The notes beneath the pieces were generated by a model, which saw only the letters and a list, made by a program, of their open reading frames with translations, was not told the origin of the DNA and searched no databases. Of a DNA stretch of 64,000 bases, positions 34,278 through 45,372 are shown in pieces. Numbering within the stretch: the first letter of the stretch is position 1; each line of letters starts with the position of its first letter. This DNA is from Yamagishiella unicocca (lineage: Eukaryota; Chlorophyta; Chlorophyceae; Chlamydomonadales; Volvocaceae), in the NCBI GenBank assembly GCA_003116995.1, contig BDSL01000012.1:726001-790000 (forward strand), read 5' to 3'. The translations under genes and the position numbers were made by a program.

Positions 34278-34879
34278 GGGCGGTGCCTCAGCGCTATCAG
34301 CACCCTTCCAGCGAAAAATTTTCACTGCGGCGGCGACAAGATGCCTAACAGTAGCATCTAACGAAGATCATACGTAATCCTCAACTGACAGCATGCGCCC
34401 GGGTGATTTCGCCTGCGGGACTCGACGATGGGCTCAGGTCAGCGTCCCATCTCCCAGTCTCAGCGTCTTCAGAGTGTGTGAAGCATTAATGTATGGGTTT
34501 CCAAGAGGTATCGCGGGACGGAATTTGAATCGCCGATCTAACCGCAGACGACAATCCGCTGTCGCAATACGACGTCCTGCACTGCGTCGTCCCCCAACTC
34601 CTTACGATTGTAGAAGTACTGCGCCCTGATTATTATTCTGGTTGAAGCCATGCTGCAACAGTAAATGTTCAAAGCTTCGACCCGGAAAACATACGGGATG
34701 GTACATTTAATCCCGACCTACGTGGCCATCAGCTGCTCCAAAACGAACGATGGTTCTTTTATTTATAGTATACAGAGAGTAATTGGCTTGAGGAAGTCTT
34801 GGCGCCGCGCGGCATAGCTCTACGATAATCGCGCCGCCGTCCCCGTCATCCTGAGGCCGTTGACCGCGTGCAGAAGGCC
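34278..34879. other. Divergent promoter region: leucine-rich gene / ALKBH8
   Basis: The two genes point away from each other across this roughly 600-bp AT-richer spacer. I see no strong TATA box or shared motif; an AT-rich stretch lies at about 34750-34775. A short 5' exon of either gene could be hidden here. Confidence 0.5.
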
Positions 34880-37800
34880 ATGGGATTCATCAAAGCTCCA
34901 CCGGGCGCGATAACCCGGTAAGGGCCTGGGCGGCTCCGCGGGAGGTTCTGGGCGAGCGGGGGAGCGGACCGTGGTGTCACCGCCCGCAGCCGATACCTTC
35001 CATACTACCTCTGCGCCTGATGCGTGCGAGTCATTCCTCCTGACCTCCATCCTCCCCTGCTTCCGTCGCCATCGCTCTCTTCGTTGCGCTGCCGGCTTGC
35101 CCGCCTGTGCTGCCACCGGCAACACTCGCCCTTTGACGCGCCGGGCCCACCCCCCCAAAACCACACAGTCCTCACCCCAGCCCCCTCCCGCCTCACGCCT
35201 CTGCCGGGACCTCCGACAGGTACCTCTGGGTGGGAGGCGTGCACGGCATGTCCGTACGGCAGCTGGTCGAGCTTTTCGCACCGTACGGCAGCCCCGCTGT
35301 GGTGCTGCCGGAGGTCCCTCCCGCCGCCGCGCTGCCTCCGGCGGCTGCGCCTCCATCGGCATCAGGGGCTGAGCCCCAAAACACATGCCCCTCACCCTCA
35401 CCGCCGCGTCCTCATTCCGAGGTGCTGCTGCCAGTCGGGTTAGAGCGCCACGCCCTGCACGTAGCCGACGTTCCCGAGCAGCAGCCGCAGCAGCCGCAAC
35501 AGCGCCCCTCGTCGCCGTCCTCGCAGCCCATGCCCCACTACCACGCCTTCCTCGCCTTCGAGGCGGAGGGCGATGCAGCGGCGGCAATGGCGGCGGTGCC
35601 CCGGTCCGCCCCCTGGGCTGCGGCGGGAGGCCGCCAGCTGGTGCTCCACTTCGCGGACGTACGGCGAGACAGGGTGCGGCCCAGGGAACAGGGCAACCTC
35701 GGCCAGTGGTCAGTGGTGTGTGTTTTGCCGCATTCTGGCAGCCCCCACCTTACCCCATCCGGACGCGGGAGCCCCACGAGCCCGCCCTCCCCCCGCTCCG
35801 CATGCCTCGAAACGCCTGCTCTAAACGGTTTTTCTCGCGTCCACGGGTCGCGTCCACGGGTCTTCCTCGAAGCCCTCCGCATGCCTCACGACCCCGCATC
35901 CTTGCATCCGGCCATGCGCTGGAACCCTAAGTCCCCACACCACCTCGCGTCTCCAGCATGCATCTCAAAACGTCTTTCCTAAACGGCATTTTCTCGCATC
36001 CACGGGTCTTCCTCGCAACCACCTCACGTGGGGCGTTCTGACGTCATCGTCATGTCCTGTGGAGGCTGTGGAGGCTGAGGGCGCCACTGCCGGGCGTCCA
36101 GGAAGCGCCGAGTGCCTCTTGCGACCCCGCACGCCGTCCCCTCCCTGTAGCGCCCGGTGCCCCGGCCTGTGGCCACCAGCGCCGACGGCCTGGGGGTGCC
36201 CGGCCTGGCGCTGATCACCGAGTTCGTAACGCCGGAGGAAGAGGAGGCGCTGCTAGCGGCGGTGGGAGCGGAGCCGCAGGGGGCGAAGCCGCAGGGGGCG
36301 GAGGCGCTGCTGGCGGAGGAGGGGGCGCGGGTCCCGAGCGGCAGCGGCTGGGAAGCGATGGCGCGGCGGCGGGTGCAGCACTACGGCTACCGGTTCGACT
36401 ACGCGGTGGGTGGACGGCTGGTGGGTCGCTGCTGGGGTGCAGCGGCAGGTGGGCGGCTGGTGGGTCGCTGCTGGGGTGCAGCAGCAGGTGGGCGGCTGGT
36501 GGGTCGCTGCTGGGGTGCAGCAGCAGGTGGACGGCAGGTGGGTACCGGGGGCGCTGCTGGCTCCTCCCGTATCCCGCCCACCGGGTCCCACCACTCACTT
36601 CCCCCACACTGGGCCACGGTCCCTCACCCCGCACATCCCTCACCCCTCGGGCCCTCACCCCTCACATCTCTGACTCCTCGGCCCCTCACCCCTCGGCTCT
36701 TCACCCCGCACGTCCCTGACTCCTCGGCCCCTCAGGCCCGCAATGTGGACCTGGTGCGGCCGCTGGGGCCGCTGCCTCCCTGGGCGGCGGGGCTGGCGGA
36801 GCGCATCGGGGAGCTACCCCAGGTGGGTCCTCGCAAGGCGTAGCGTTGCCAATTCAGGCAGCGTAGCGTTGCCAATTCAGGCAACGCTGGACGCCCGACA
36901 GAAACAACGACAACGAAGAAACAACAATAACAACAACAACAACGGAAGCCGTTTGGGGGCGGTGTTTGCTATGCTGCAACTGGAAAGCCCTAGCCGCCAC
37001 CAGCACCCCCCCCCTTCGCGACCCCAACCCTGCCCCAGGTGTCCCAGCAGCTCGACCAGCTGACTGTCAACGAGTATGAACCAGGGGTCGGTCTGGCGCC
37101 GCATGTGGACACCCACTCGGCGTTCACGGGTGCGGTCGGGCAGGCAGGGGAGGGCAATGAGGCGGGGCAGCGATGAAGGCAGGGGCATGTAAGGACAGGG
37201 TGGGGCTGGGGTGGCGACGCTGTTGGTTGCGGTGGTGGTGCTGCTGGTGGGGGTCCCGCATTCCCAACCACGATGGCGTGTGTTTGCATCCGCGGAATGG
37301 ATGAGGTAGGGTGAGGCTCTCCACCAACGGACACCCAACGGACACCCAACGGACACCCAACGGACACCAACTGCCCGCCGCTCCCCCGGCCCCGCAGGCC
37401 CCATCATCGCGCTGTCGCTGGGTAGCCCGGTGGTGATGGAGCTGCGGCGGGGGGGGGTGGCCCGACCGCTGCTGCTGCCGCGGAGGTCGCTGCTGGTCAT
37501 GGGGGGAGAGTCAAGATACGCCTGGTGGGTGGCTGGCTGCCTGGCTGGGCGGCTGGCTGGGCGGCTGGCGGGTGGCTGGGTGGCTGATGGCTTGGTGGCG
37601 CTGGACTGAAGCACGAATGCCTGCCCCTCACTCCCCCTGCCCCGCACCCTCCCTCGCACCCTCCCTCGCCCCCCCAGGCAGCACTACATCCCCCACCGGG
37701 TGGCCGACCTGGTGGATGGCACCTTGGTGCCCCGCAGCCTCCGAGTATCACTCACCTTCCGCAAGGTGTGTTTCGTTGCTGCCTCCCCTTGTATCCCCAC

Positions 37801-40675
37801 CTACACCCTTACATAGCAATTCTCGTTGTACGGCATCACCGTCCGCCGCTACTGCATCCTTAACATGGCTGGGTGGCCATACTTGCCTCCTCGCCTCCTC
37901 CTCCTCCCCATTCCTCACTCGGTTTTACTCGCTTTTCAGTCTCGACCCACGGGTCTCCTCTTATTTCCCCCTCCGTCACCCCAGGCCCGTGGGTTTCCTT
38001 GCGACTGCAGCTACCCGGACTGCTGCGACAGCCAGCAGGTGGGGGCGAGGCGGCTTGTGGGCGAAGGAGGGAGGCGGGAATGGGAGCGGCGCCAGGGCAA
38101 TTGGGGGGCTACATAAAAGAACCGATAACTCAACTTGGGAAGTGTAGCTAGTGAATGGCCTTCGGACACAGGATTCGGGGTCAGGGGGGCAGTCTGTGGA
38201 AGGGCATGTGTTTTAACAATATGCGTGCGGTGGAGCATGGGAACGCGGGCAGGGAGTTTGCGGCAGGGTCCTCGCAGACATGGGCTGGGTTCCCGCAGGC
38301 ATGGGCTGGGTGCTAGCGGGTGAATCCTCACTGCCCTCAACTCCTCACTCCGCTCCCATCGGGCCCCCAACCCCCTCCTGCTCGGCCGCACGACAGGCCA
38401 AGCTGCCGCCGACCCGCATCTCACAGCTGCAGCAGCCTGACGAGGGGCGAGTGGCGGGCCCTGGCGGCGGCGTGGCGGCGGCGGAGGGCGCTGCGCCGTC
38501 TGCTGGTCCCTCTGACGCGGCCGTGGACGCAGCCGGCGGCGGCGACAGCAGAACAGGCGTGGCGGCGACACGCGGCGGCGGTACCACCACCGCCAACGGT
38601 GGCGGCGGCGGTGGCGGCGGTAATGGCGGCACCGGCGGCGGCGGTGGCGCCTCGGGGGCGGGAGAAGACGAGGAGGCTCGGCTGGAGGCCCTGGAGGCCG
38701 AGTACGTGCACAAGGTGTACGACGCCATCGCCCCGCACTTCAGCTCCACGCGGTGTGTACGGCATGACACGTGGCACCGTGGCGTGGTCCTGGATCCGGA
38801 TCTAGGTTTACCTCCCGTGATCTGTTCCCCCTCTACGCGGTTTCCCCAGCCCCCATCCTCCCCCGATCCCGATCCCGATCCCGACCCACGGGTCTCCTCT
38901 CATACCCCTGCTTATCACCAGCGCCTCCGCTGCGCCTACTCACCGCCCCTCTCTTCTGGACTGCCACCTTCATCGCCCTTGGTTTGTCGGCCGTGGATTC
39001 GCGAATTATCTTATGACCGTATCTCCCTCCCCCGTGATCAGGTTCGCCATCTGGCCCCGAGTGCGTGCATTCATCGAGTCGTTGCCCCGGGGCGGTGTGG
39101 TGGCCGACGTGGGGTGCGGCAACGGCAAGTACTTTGGGGTGAGGCGAGACCTGGCGGTGCTGGGCAGCGACATCAGCGCAGGTGAGCTGGCGGCGGAAGG
39201 GGGGAGGGCGGGGACCGGGGAAGGGGTTGAGGAAAGCCCATGGACTATGAAGCGGCGGCGGAAGGAGGGCCACAAGCCGGGCCCGCCAGGGTCATGGATG
39301 TGTGTATGGCATGGCACTGGGCGAGGGCGGCCGCGGGTGCGCGCGTTGAGGTCTGAGCGGTGTTCAGATCGCGCTTGGTAGGCCGCTTGGGTTTGACTGC
39401 TTGGGTTTCGGAGCCTTGTTGTCCTTTGCTGTTGGGTCCTGGAGGTGCCCCAGGTCAGGCACCAGGAACCCACCCCCACCCCATGACGCCCACCTCGTCA
39501 CTCTCCACTCCCCCAGGCCTGGCGGCCGTGGCGGCCCAGCGACTGCACCCCCCCGGCCTGCCGCCGTCGGCGTCGCCCCCCGCCGCCGACGCCCTGATGG
39601 CTGACGCGCTCCGGCTGCCGTACCGTCCCGCCAGCTGCGACGGCGCGCTGTGCATCGCGGTGCTGCACCACCTCAGCAGCCGCCGCCGGCGGGTGCGGCT
39701 GCTGCGGCAGCTGCTGCGCGTGCTGCGCCCCGGCGGCGGCCGGGCGCTGGTGACCGTATGGGCGACGGAGCAGGAGGACCCGGCCAAGACGCTGGCAAAG
39801 TGGACGCCCATACCGGCGCCTGACGGCGGCGCCGCCGCCGCCGCCGCCGTCAGCGAGTGCCCGTCAAACCCGGCGGACGCGGATGCGGACTCGGGCACGG
39901 AGGATGAGCGGGGGGCCGTGGCGGCGGCTGGGGGTGGTGGCGCTGTGGGCGAGGTGGGGGTCGGCGGCAGCGGCACGGCGGGCGGCACGGCGGGCGGCGG
40001 GGGCGACTACTTTGTCCCCTGGCACCTGCCCTTCCACCGGACGGAGGCGGCCAAGGCAACCAAGGAGGCCAAACAGGCGGAGGCGCAGGAGCGGGCGGGA
40101 GGCGAGGCGGGAGGGACAGCCGACGGCAGCAGCGCCGGCGGTGGGCGGCGGGCTGGCGACAAGCGGGGGCCGACGGGGGCCGCACCGAAGGTACGATACC
40201 TGCCACATGGCATTGGGTGGTGACAGTTACTATTGTTACTACCTGCTGGGTATGCCGCGTGGGATAGGTGGGGAGAAGGCATGGGACTGGGTGTGACGGG
40301 ACATCCTGTGTTCACTGGACGGCCTCTTCTCACCCCTCCCCTCCGGGCATTTCCTCCCGGGTCCCTCTCCTTCGTGATTTTCCTCCATAACCCCCGTCCC
40401 TTGAACCCCAGATCGACCCCGCGAAGGGCGCTGTGGTGTTCCAGCGCTACTACCACCTCTTCGAGAAGGAGGAGCTGGTGGGGCTGGTGGAGGAGGCCCT
40501 GGCGGAGGGGCCGGCGGCAGGCGGCGGAGGCGAAGGGGCCGACGGCCGGAGGGGCAGCGACAGCGGCAGTGAAGGGGGTGGCGGCGATGGCAACGGGGGG
40601 GCGCCGTGCGGGGTAGTGGAGGAGGTGTTTTACGACCGGTCCAACTGGTGTATCGTGTTTCGGCGGGACCGCTGA
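34880..40675 (+). CDS. ALKBH8: ALKBH8: AlkB-type oxygenase and tRNA wobble-uridine methyltransferase
   Basis: Twelve plus-strand exons: 34880-34917, 35220-35715, 36151-36405, 36736-36822, 37039-37129, 37398-37524, 37678-37765, 37985-38038, 38397-38752, 39042-39181, 39517-40190, 40412-40675. All are GT-AG and sum to exactly 890 codons (889 aa). Domains in order: an RRM starting [13 protein letters not shown] with a low-complexity insertion; a 2OG-Fe(II) oxygenase with [34 protein letters not shown] (HxD iron ligands), [28 protein letters not shown] (distal His) and SLTFRK; a Cys cluster [11 protein letters not shown]; and a class I methyltransferase with [18 protein letters not shown], motif [13 protein letters not shown], and the end [13 protein letters not shown]. 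The family completes mcm5U at the tRNA wobble position and hydroxylates it. All key residues are present. Glycine/alanine-rich insertions make it longer than the human protein (664 aa). The first exon (12 codons) is the least certain. Confidence 0.93.
35800..36015. repeat. Two copies of a dispersed repeat in ALKBH8 intron 2
   Basis: Two units, about 35803-35870 and 35955-36015, share a CATGC(AT)CTC(A/G)AAACG core, then CTAAACGG, then CCACGGGTCTTCCTCG. The same family occurs near the kinase 3' end (7570-7645). Confidence 0.7.
36408..36540 (+). repeat. 39-bp tandem repeat in ALKBH8 intron 3
   Basis: Three full copies plus a partial copy of a 39-bp unit beginning CTGGTGGGTCGCTGCTGGGG and ending GCAGCAGGTGGGCGG, starting at the donor of exon 3. 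It is followed by CCCTCACCCCTCGG-type short repeats to 36735. Confidence 0.9.
37318..37368 (+). repeat. 11-bp tandem repeat in ALKBH8 intron 5
   Basis: Four copies of ACGGACACCCA in tandem just upstream of the exon 6 acceptor. Confidence 0.9.
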
Positions 40676-41276
40676 TGGACGAATGCAAGGGTGGTCTCAG
40701 CTCGTCAGGTCTAGCTTTTCGGGGCTGGACCCATAGGGGCTGGACAACGGCTGTCAGTGGCCCAGCCCTCTCGGCCGGTTACAGTGCTAACCCAAGGACC
40801 CCGCCGTGACACCATATTCCAAATTCGCTGCCCGGCCCCTGCGAGCCAACAAGGAGCGGTGCGACACGCGGGTGGATTGTCGATCCTTGCATTGATGTGT
40901 TACAATGACTTCGGCTTGCATTTGCTGAAACGTTACAATGACATTATAATGACTTTGGCCTACACGCCAAATATCCTTACACAGAACCCCCTCAGGTCAC
41001 GATGCCGCTAACCCTCAACCGCAACCACCTGCCGGCTCGGGGGCAGGGCCCTCAGGTCAGGGTTTTAGGGTTTTACAGGGCTTCCCTCCCGCCCTTACGC
41101 AACCCATGTCCTGACACCAAAAGGTGATAGAAATATGTATCTGCGAATCCATGGCCGACAAACCAGGGGCGATGAGGAGGGGGGCTTGATAAGAGAATGC
41201 CGATGAGGAGGGGAGTTATAAAGAGAATCCGCGAATCCACGGCCGACAAAGGAGGAGGGGGGTGTATGCCGTCCGG
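40676..41276. other. Convergent spacer between ALKBH8 and MED8
   Basis: 3' UTRs of two convergent genes. It holds two copies of the dispersed CGCGAATCCACGGCCGACAA repeat (41138-41164, 41221-41250) and a minus-strand TGTAA at 41073-41077, about 200 nt past the MED8 stop. Confidence 0.6.
41073..41077 (-). terminator. TGTAA polyadenylation signal of MED8
   Basis: TTACA on the plus strand reads TGTAA on the minus strand, about 200 nt downstream of the MED8 stop. Other candidates occur at 40900 and 40933. Confidence 0.4.
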
Positions 41277-42955
41277 TCACCTCGCTCCGGCCAGCAGGAA
41301 CAAGAGCGCCGGGTCCATGGACTCATTGCCGGGACCGCCGCTGCTGCCGGGACCCCCGGGGCCCGAGCCCGGCTGGCGCCGCCCGGTGCCTTGGTGCGCC
41401 GCCTGCTGCCGCCCGCTGCCTGGGGTTCATTGAGGGCAGTTTAAGTGGGGGTTACAATAAATGAACCGGTAACGCGACTGGGGTTTATTGGGGGCCGAGG
41501 ATTCGGGACGTCAGGGGCTGGCTGCAGAACGGGATCTGAATTGGTTTTGGCGTGCTGCGACAGGGTAGGGATACGAGGCGTAGGTGTACGTGGCCGGAGT
41601 CCAGGGAGGGGGGTGGGCTGGAAAAACGGCAGTGCAGCCACGCACCCGTAGCGGACGAGGCGGGCGGGCCACTCGTCGCCGCCGCAAGCGCGGCGGCGGC
41701 GGCGGCGCTGGCTCGCGCTTTGCCCTGCAGCACGGTCGCTGTGGCGTCGCTGACCTCCCGCTGCCGCTTACGCAGGGGCCCCTGGCGGGACGGGCAAGAG
41801 CGAGGCGCGGGGAGGGGGGGATTAAATTATATCCGCGAATACACGGCCAACAAACCTAGGGGGAGGGGAGGGGAGGGGAGGGGGAGGGCATTTCGCCGGA
41901 GAGGTCCGCTCCCGCCACCAGGTGGCACCGTGAATAAGGCCCCGCATGCAGTCGGCCCACCTGAGCGCTAAGCGGACCGTCTCCGCTGCCTCCCCCGCCG
42001 CCGGCCCCGGCTGGCCCCGTCAGCGCAGCTATGAGGCCGTTGTGCGCCTCCACAGCACTGTTCAGGATCTGTGGGGCCAGGTGGGGTAGGGTTGGGTGCG
42101 TCGGCGGGGTGGGGTGAGAACGCGTCAAGTGTTGCGAGTTGCTTCGTTGAGGGTTGCTGCGGCGGCCAGAGCGGAATGCCCGCCCTCCAACAAGCCGCTC
42201 GAATGGGGGTGCCTTGCCTGCGCCCCTGTGAGGTATTGTGTGGGTGGCTGGGTGTGCAGGTGACCGCCTCAACCCACGTCAGCATCACCCCCAAACCTCG
42301 TTTACGCGGGTTTCCTCGCCACCCCGCTCACTGCCCTTCTTCTCCCATTGTCGTGTACATGAATTTCCTCACCACCCCTCCCATCTCGACCGGCCTCCTT
42401 GTCGGCCGTGGATTCGCGGATTCTCTTATCAAACCCTCCCACCTCGAAACGCCGCATGGAGGCCATCTCCGGCCCCAGCCCCAGAGCCACGTCCACGGAG
42501 GCCGCTGCCTCCGCAGCAGCAGCCTCTCCGTCCGGCGTGAGGGCGCTGGCTAGCTGCACGGCCACGGCCTCCGCAAAGCCTGCCTCGGAGACCAGCCGCG
42601 GCAGCAGTGCGAACCCGTCCAATGTACCCGGCCGGAGAGCCTCCCGCAGCCCAGCGAGCTGCGGCGGTGGGTGGAATGGGAGACAAGTTAGGAGTAGAGG
42701 CAGGGATAGCGGTCGAGGTGCAGCGGCCTGAGGTGGGAAATGCAAGTCAGGGGGGAGCCTTTGGGTGCCACGGTTGGCGCACAACAAGCGCTCCGCCATG
42801 TCCCTGGTTCTATGCTCGTGTTCTGCACGTACCTGTGTGTTGATAACGCTGTACTTGCGTATGATGTCGTCCCATTTTAGGGCACCGGCATTAAATCGCA
42901 GCCCGTATATGACTTCATCGATGGACTTTTGCAGATCCTGAGCACGCGTTCGCAC
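41277..42955 (-). CDS. MED8: Mediator complex subunit 8 (MED8), 5' exon not found
   Basis: Minus-strand exons 42955-42833, 42658-42443, 42068-41961, 41781-41646, 41419-41277; all GT-AG, totalling 242 codons in frame. The first exon seen begins after an acceptor (tggcag|GTGCGA) with VRTRAQDLQKSIDEVIYGLR and KWDDIIRKYSVINTQ, which matches the N-terminal helical region of plant and animal MED8 (an LKW-type motif before a long helix). LAGLREALRPGTLDGFALLP follows, then an Ala-rich helix, then a Gly/Gln-rich tail ending in MDPALLFLLAGAR. MED8 sits in the Mediator head module and helps anchor it to RNA polymerase II. No in-frame ATG exists directly upstream of 42955, so an upstream exon is missing from this model. 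The assignment rests on remembered family patterns and is good but not certain. Confidence 0.78.
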
Positions 42956-43438
42956 CTGCCATAGAGAACGAGCACGTTGATACCGTGTGAAGGATCGGTT
43001 CGCGCAACCATTTTATGTGCCCCGCAGCCTCCCTATGTTGCTGGCAGGCACCAAACCCACGCAAGCAGTTTAAAGGGGCAGCGACGCGGTTCCATGCCCC
43101 ACCGCGCGAAGGTTGCCCTGAGTGGGAGCGCCTCCCATCAACGCAAGCCGTGGGTCAGCCGCTGCTGCCATTGTTTCAGATAGATACTTTCCAGGTACCA
43201 GTTTGTCCAGGTGTTTGCGACGTGTATTCCCCTACCGACTTTCTCGTGCCGACGTGCCAGCTTCGGTACGACATGCGTTTCACTTAAGGTTCGCTTTGCA
43301 CCTGTTGTGCTGTCTACCACTTTACTTTGCCATATGCAATATTTCATAACTCAAAGATATCATTAGTCCTCCGTTTTAACCTACCTATTTGCATTTTTGT
43401 AAGATTGCGAGTCGGGTCTACGGGCCTACCCTGCAGCT
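42956..43438. other. Divergent promoter region: MED8 / cystatin
   Basis: Two genes diverge from this 480-bp spacer. The missing first exon of MED8 probably lies here. An AT-rich tract at about 43300-43400 precedes the cystatin start. No other motif is evident. Confidence 0.5.
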
Positions 43439-44220
43439 ATGACGAAGGGCTTCCTTGTGTTCTTCGCAGCCATTGCGATGGTGGCGTCGGTGTCGGCTAT
43501 GACTATGGGGGGAACGAGTCCGACGGACGTGAACGACTCCGGCGTCCAGGACGCAGCCAAATTCGTGTTGGCAGCGGCTAATACCAACGAATGCCACGGT
43601 CTATGTGCCGGAATTTCCAAGGACGGTGAGCTGAAGCTTGTCAAGGTGACTTCCGCGAGCAAGCAGGTCGTCGCGGGAATGCTGTACAACGTGGAAATGC
43701 TGATGACCGATGGCAGCGGAAAGCAGGTGCGTCCGGGAGCAGCGGGTTAACCGGAGCTGCATTGACGGGAAATGCGTGTTGGTCACACCTCTCGTTCAGT
43801 GCCATCTGAACCCTAGAGCAGTACTGCAGTCCTGACGAGGATGCGTGGAGCAGAGCTCCTTGAGGCATCATCGTGCTGTCCTATGCCGGTCCTATCAGTC
43901 CGGTCCTCGCCCTCCCCTTTCGAGGGCCTGCAACGCCGGTGGCACCCTGCAGTTTGTGCAATGACGTTTGCCGTGTCCTGGTCCCAGCACGTGGATGTGC
44001 TCATGGTTGCCCCTGCCCCTTCCCTGTGCTACCCACGCGTCGACCCACGGGTTTCATCTCAGCCCCTCCCTGTCTTACTCATGGCGCCCGTTGCTTTCAG
44101 ATCACCGTCACGTCCACTGTCTGGAGCCGTCCTTGGCTGGCCGCCCAGAATAACCCGGCCAACCCAGCGACCCAAATCACCAAGATGACGTACAAGTACC
44201 TGGATGGCGCGGAGGCGTAA
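43439..44220 (+). CDS. Secreted cystatin (cysteine protease inhibitor)
   Basis: Two exons, 43439-43726 and 44101-44220 (donor AAGCAG|gtgcgt, acceptor tttcag|ATC), 135 aa. A signal peptide is clear: MTKGFLVFFAAIAMVASVSA, so the mature protein starts near residue 21. Family marks: the central loop QVVAG at 76-80, the helix segment VQDAAKFVLAAAN that resembles the cystatin N-terminal helix, and the C-terminal Pro-Trp at 107-108 (SRPW). These three parts form the wedge that blocks the active site of papain-like proteases. The expected Gly near the mature N-terminus may be one of the GG in TMGGTSP. A pair of Cys in ECHGLC could form a disulfide. A TGTAA signal lies at 44551-44555. It probably acts in the secretory pathway, the vacuole or outside the cell. 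Confidence 0.9.
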
Positions 44221-44550
44221 TTGGAGTCGTCGATGTGGGTTTCGCCCGCCCTGCAACATAGGAACTAGTGGGAAGGGCAAATTGTGCGTCGTTTGAAACG
44301 CGACGAATGAGGTTTGGGCCGATGCCAAGTTGTTGTTGGGCGTGCCTGGCTGTACGGCATAGAAACCGTGTTAAGGTTTGCCGGAATCCCAACGCCACTA
44401 GTGTTTGAAGGCCGGCCAGTGAGTCCGTTGTTGGGACATTACGGCACGTTATGGGTTCCGTGTTGAGGACTAGGCCTAGAATGGAGATTTGTTTGTCTCT
44501 TGTTATGTTGCGGCTTTTCGCCGATTCCTGGCCATGAGCACAACAACCAA

Positions 44551-44555
44551 TGTAA
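44551..44555 (+). terminator. TGTAA polyadenylation signal of the cystatin gene
   Basis: TGTAA 331 nt after the stop codon at 44220. Confidence 0.5.
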
Positions 44556-44974
44556 ACTCAAAAGGAGCACGGGCACCGTCCAGTTGGCGAAGTTACTACA
44601 TATCATGTTGCGATGTTGTGCTCTGACTCCGTTGTAATAATCGCATTCTGATACGTTCGCATGGAACTAAGTGGCGGAGCACTTGTATCAGAGGCAATAG
44701 GCACAAGGACACACTACGTACGCCAGTACGACGCTGGCGGCAGCCATTCATGCTTTGAGGCCAACGATGGAATGAAAAGTATTCGTTGGTGTGTGACAGG
44801 GTGTGATATGTCTTACACACCTATACCGCTCCCTCTGGGAGGGTCCTAGCGGGTCCAGGCAGCGCAAGCTTAGTCCACGTGTGTACAAATTCCCTAACAG
44901 CTAGGCGGCACGCGCCTATTTTGCTGATCGCCGGATGCTGAAATCCTGTCTAATGCAAGTTACATCAACGCCTG

Positions 44975-45055
44975 ATAGGTGGCCTGGCATGTATTCCCCT
45001 TCAAGAGGTGGCATGGCATGTATTCCCCTTCAAGAGGTGGCATGGCATGTAGTCC
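44975..45055 (+). repeat. 32-bp tandem repeat, about 2.5 copies
   Basis: Units of the form AGGTGGCATGGCATGTATTC, CCCTTCAAG are repeated with a few substitutions. Confidence 0.85.
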
Positions 45056-45372
45056 CCTACAACTGCTATGCACGCATATAACCAACTTGAGTAGGGAGGG
45101 CCCTGGAGGGCTATGTTTGGCTGTAATAGCCACAGCTTGACACTGCAGCAGGACCTATGCGTCATGTGCATCGTCACATAGTGGCGGCGTGGATTTTGGG
45201 GTCCTAGCAGGCAGGCTCGGAATGCCGTACGCAAGGGCACATGATTAGTTAACTAGTAGCATATCAGAAGCTTGGTATTTTATTTCTTATCCATCTAGCA
45301 GACGCAAGTCAAAAGCGCACGCACGTGTGCTCGCCTCGCTGCATTCGTGCGCTGCAATTGAGTTACGGGTCG

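Larger units (their letters stand above)
44221..45372. other. Intergenic region between cystatin and p32
   Basis: Holds the cystatin 3' UTR with TGTAA at 44551-44555, a 32-bp tandem repeat at 44975-45055, and the promoter of the p32 gene. A TATA-like TATTTTATTTCTTAT lies at about 45276-45290. No gene is supported. Confidence 0.6.
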
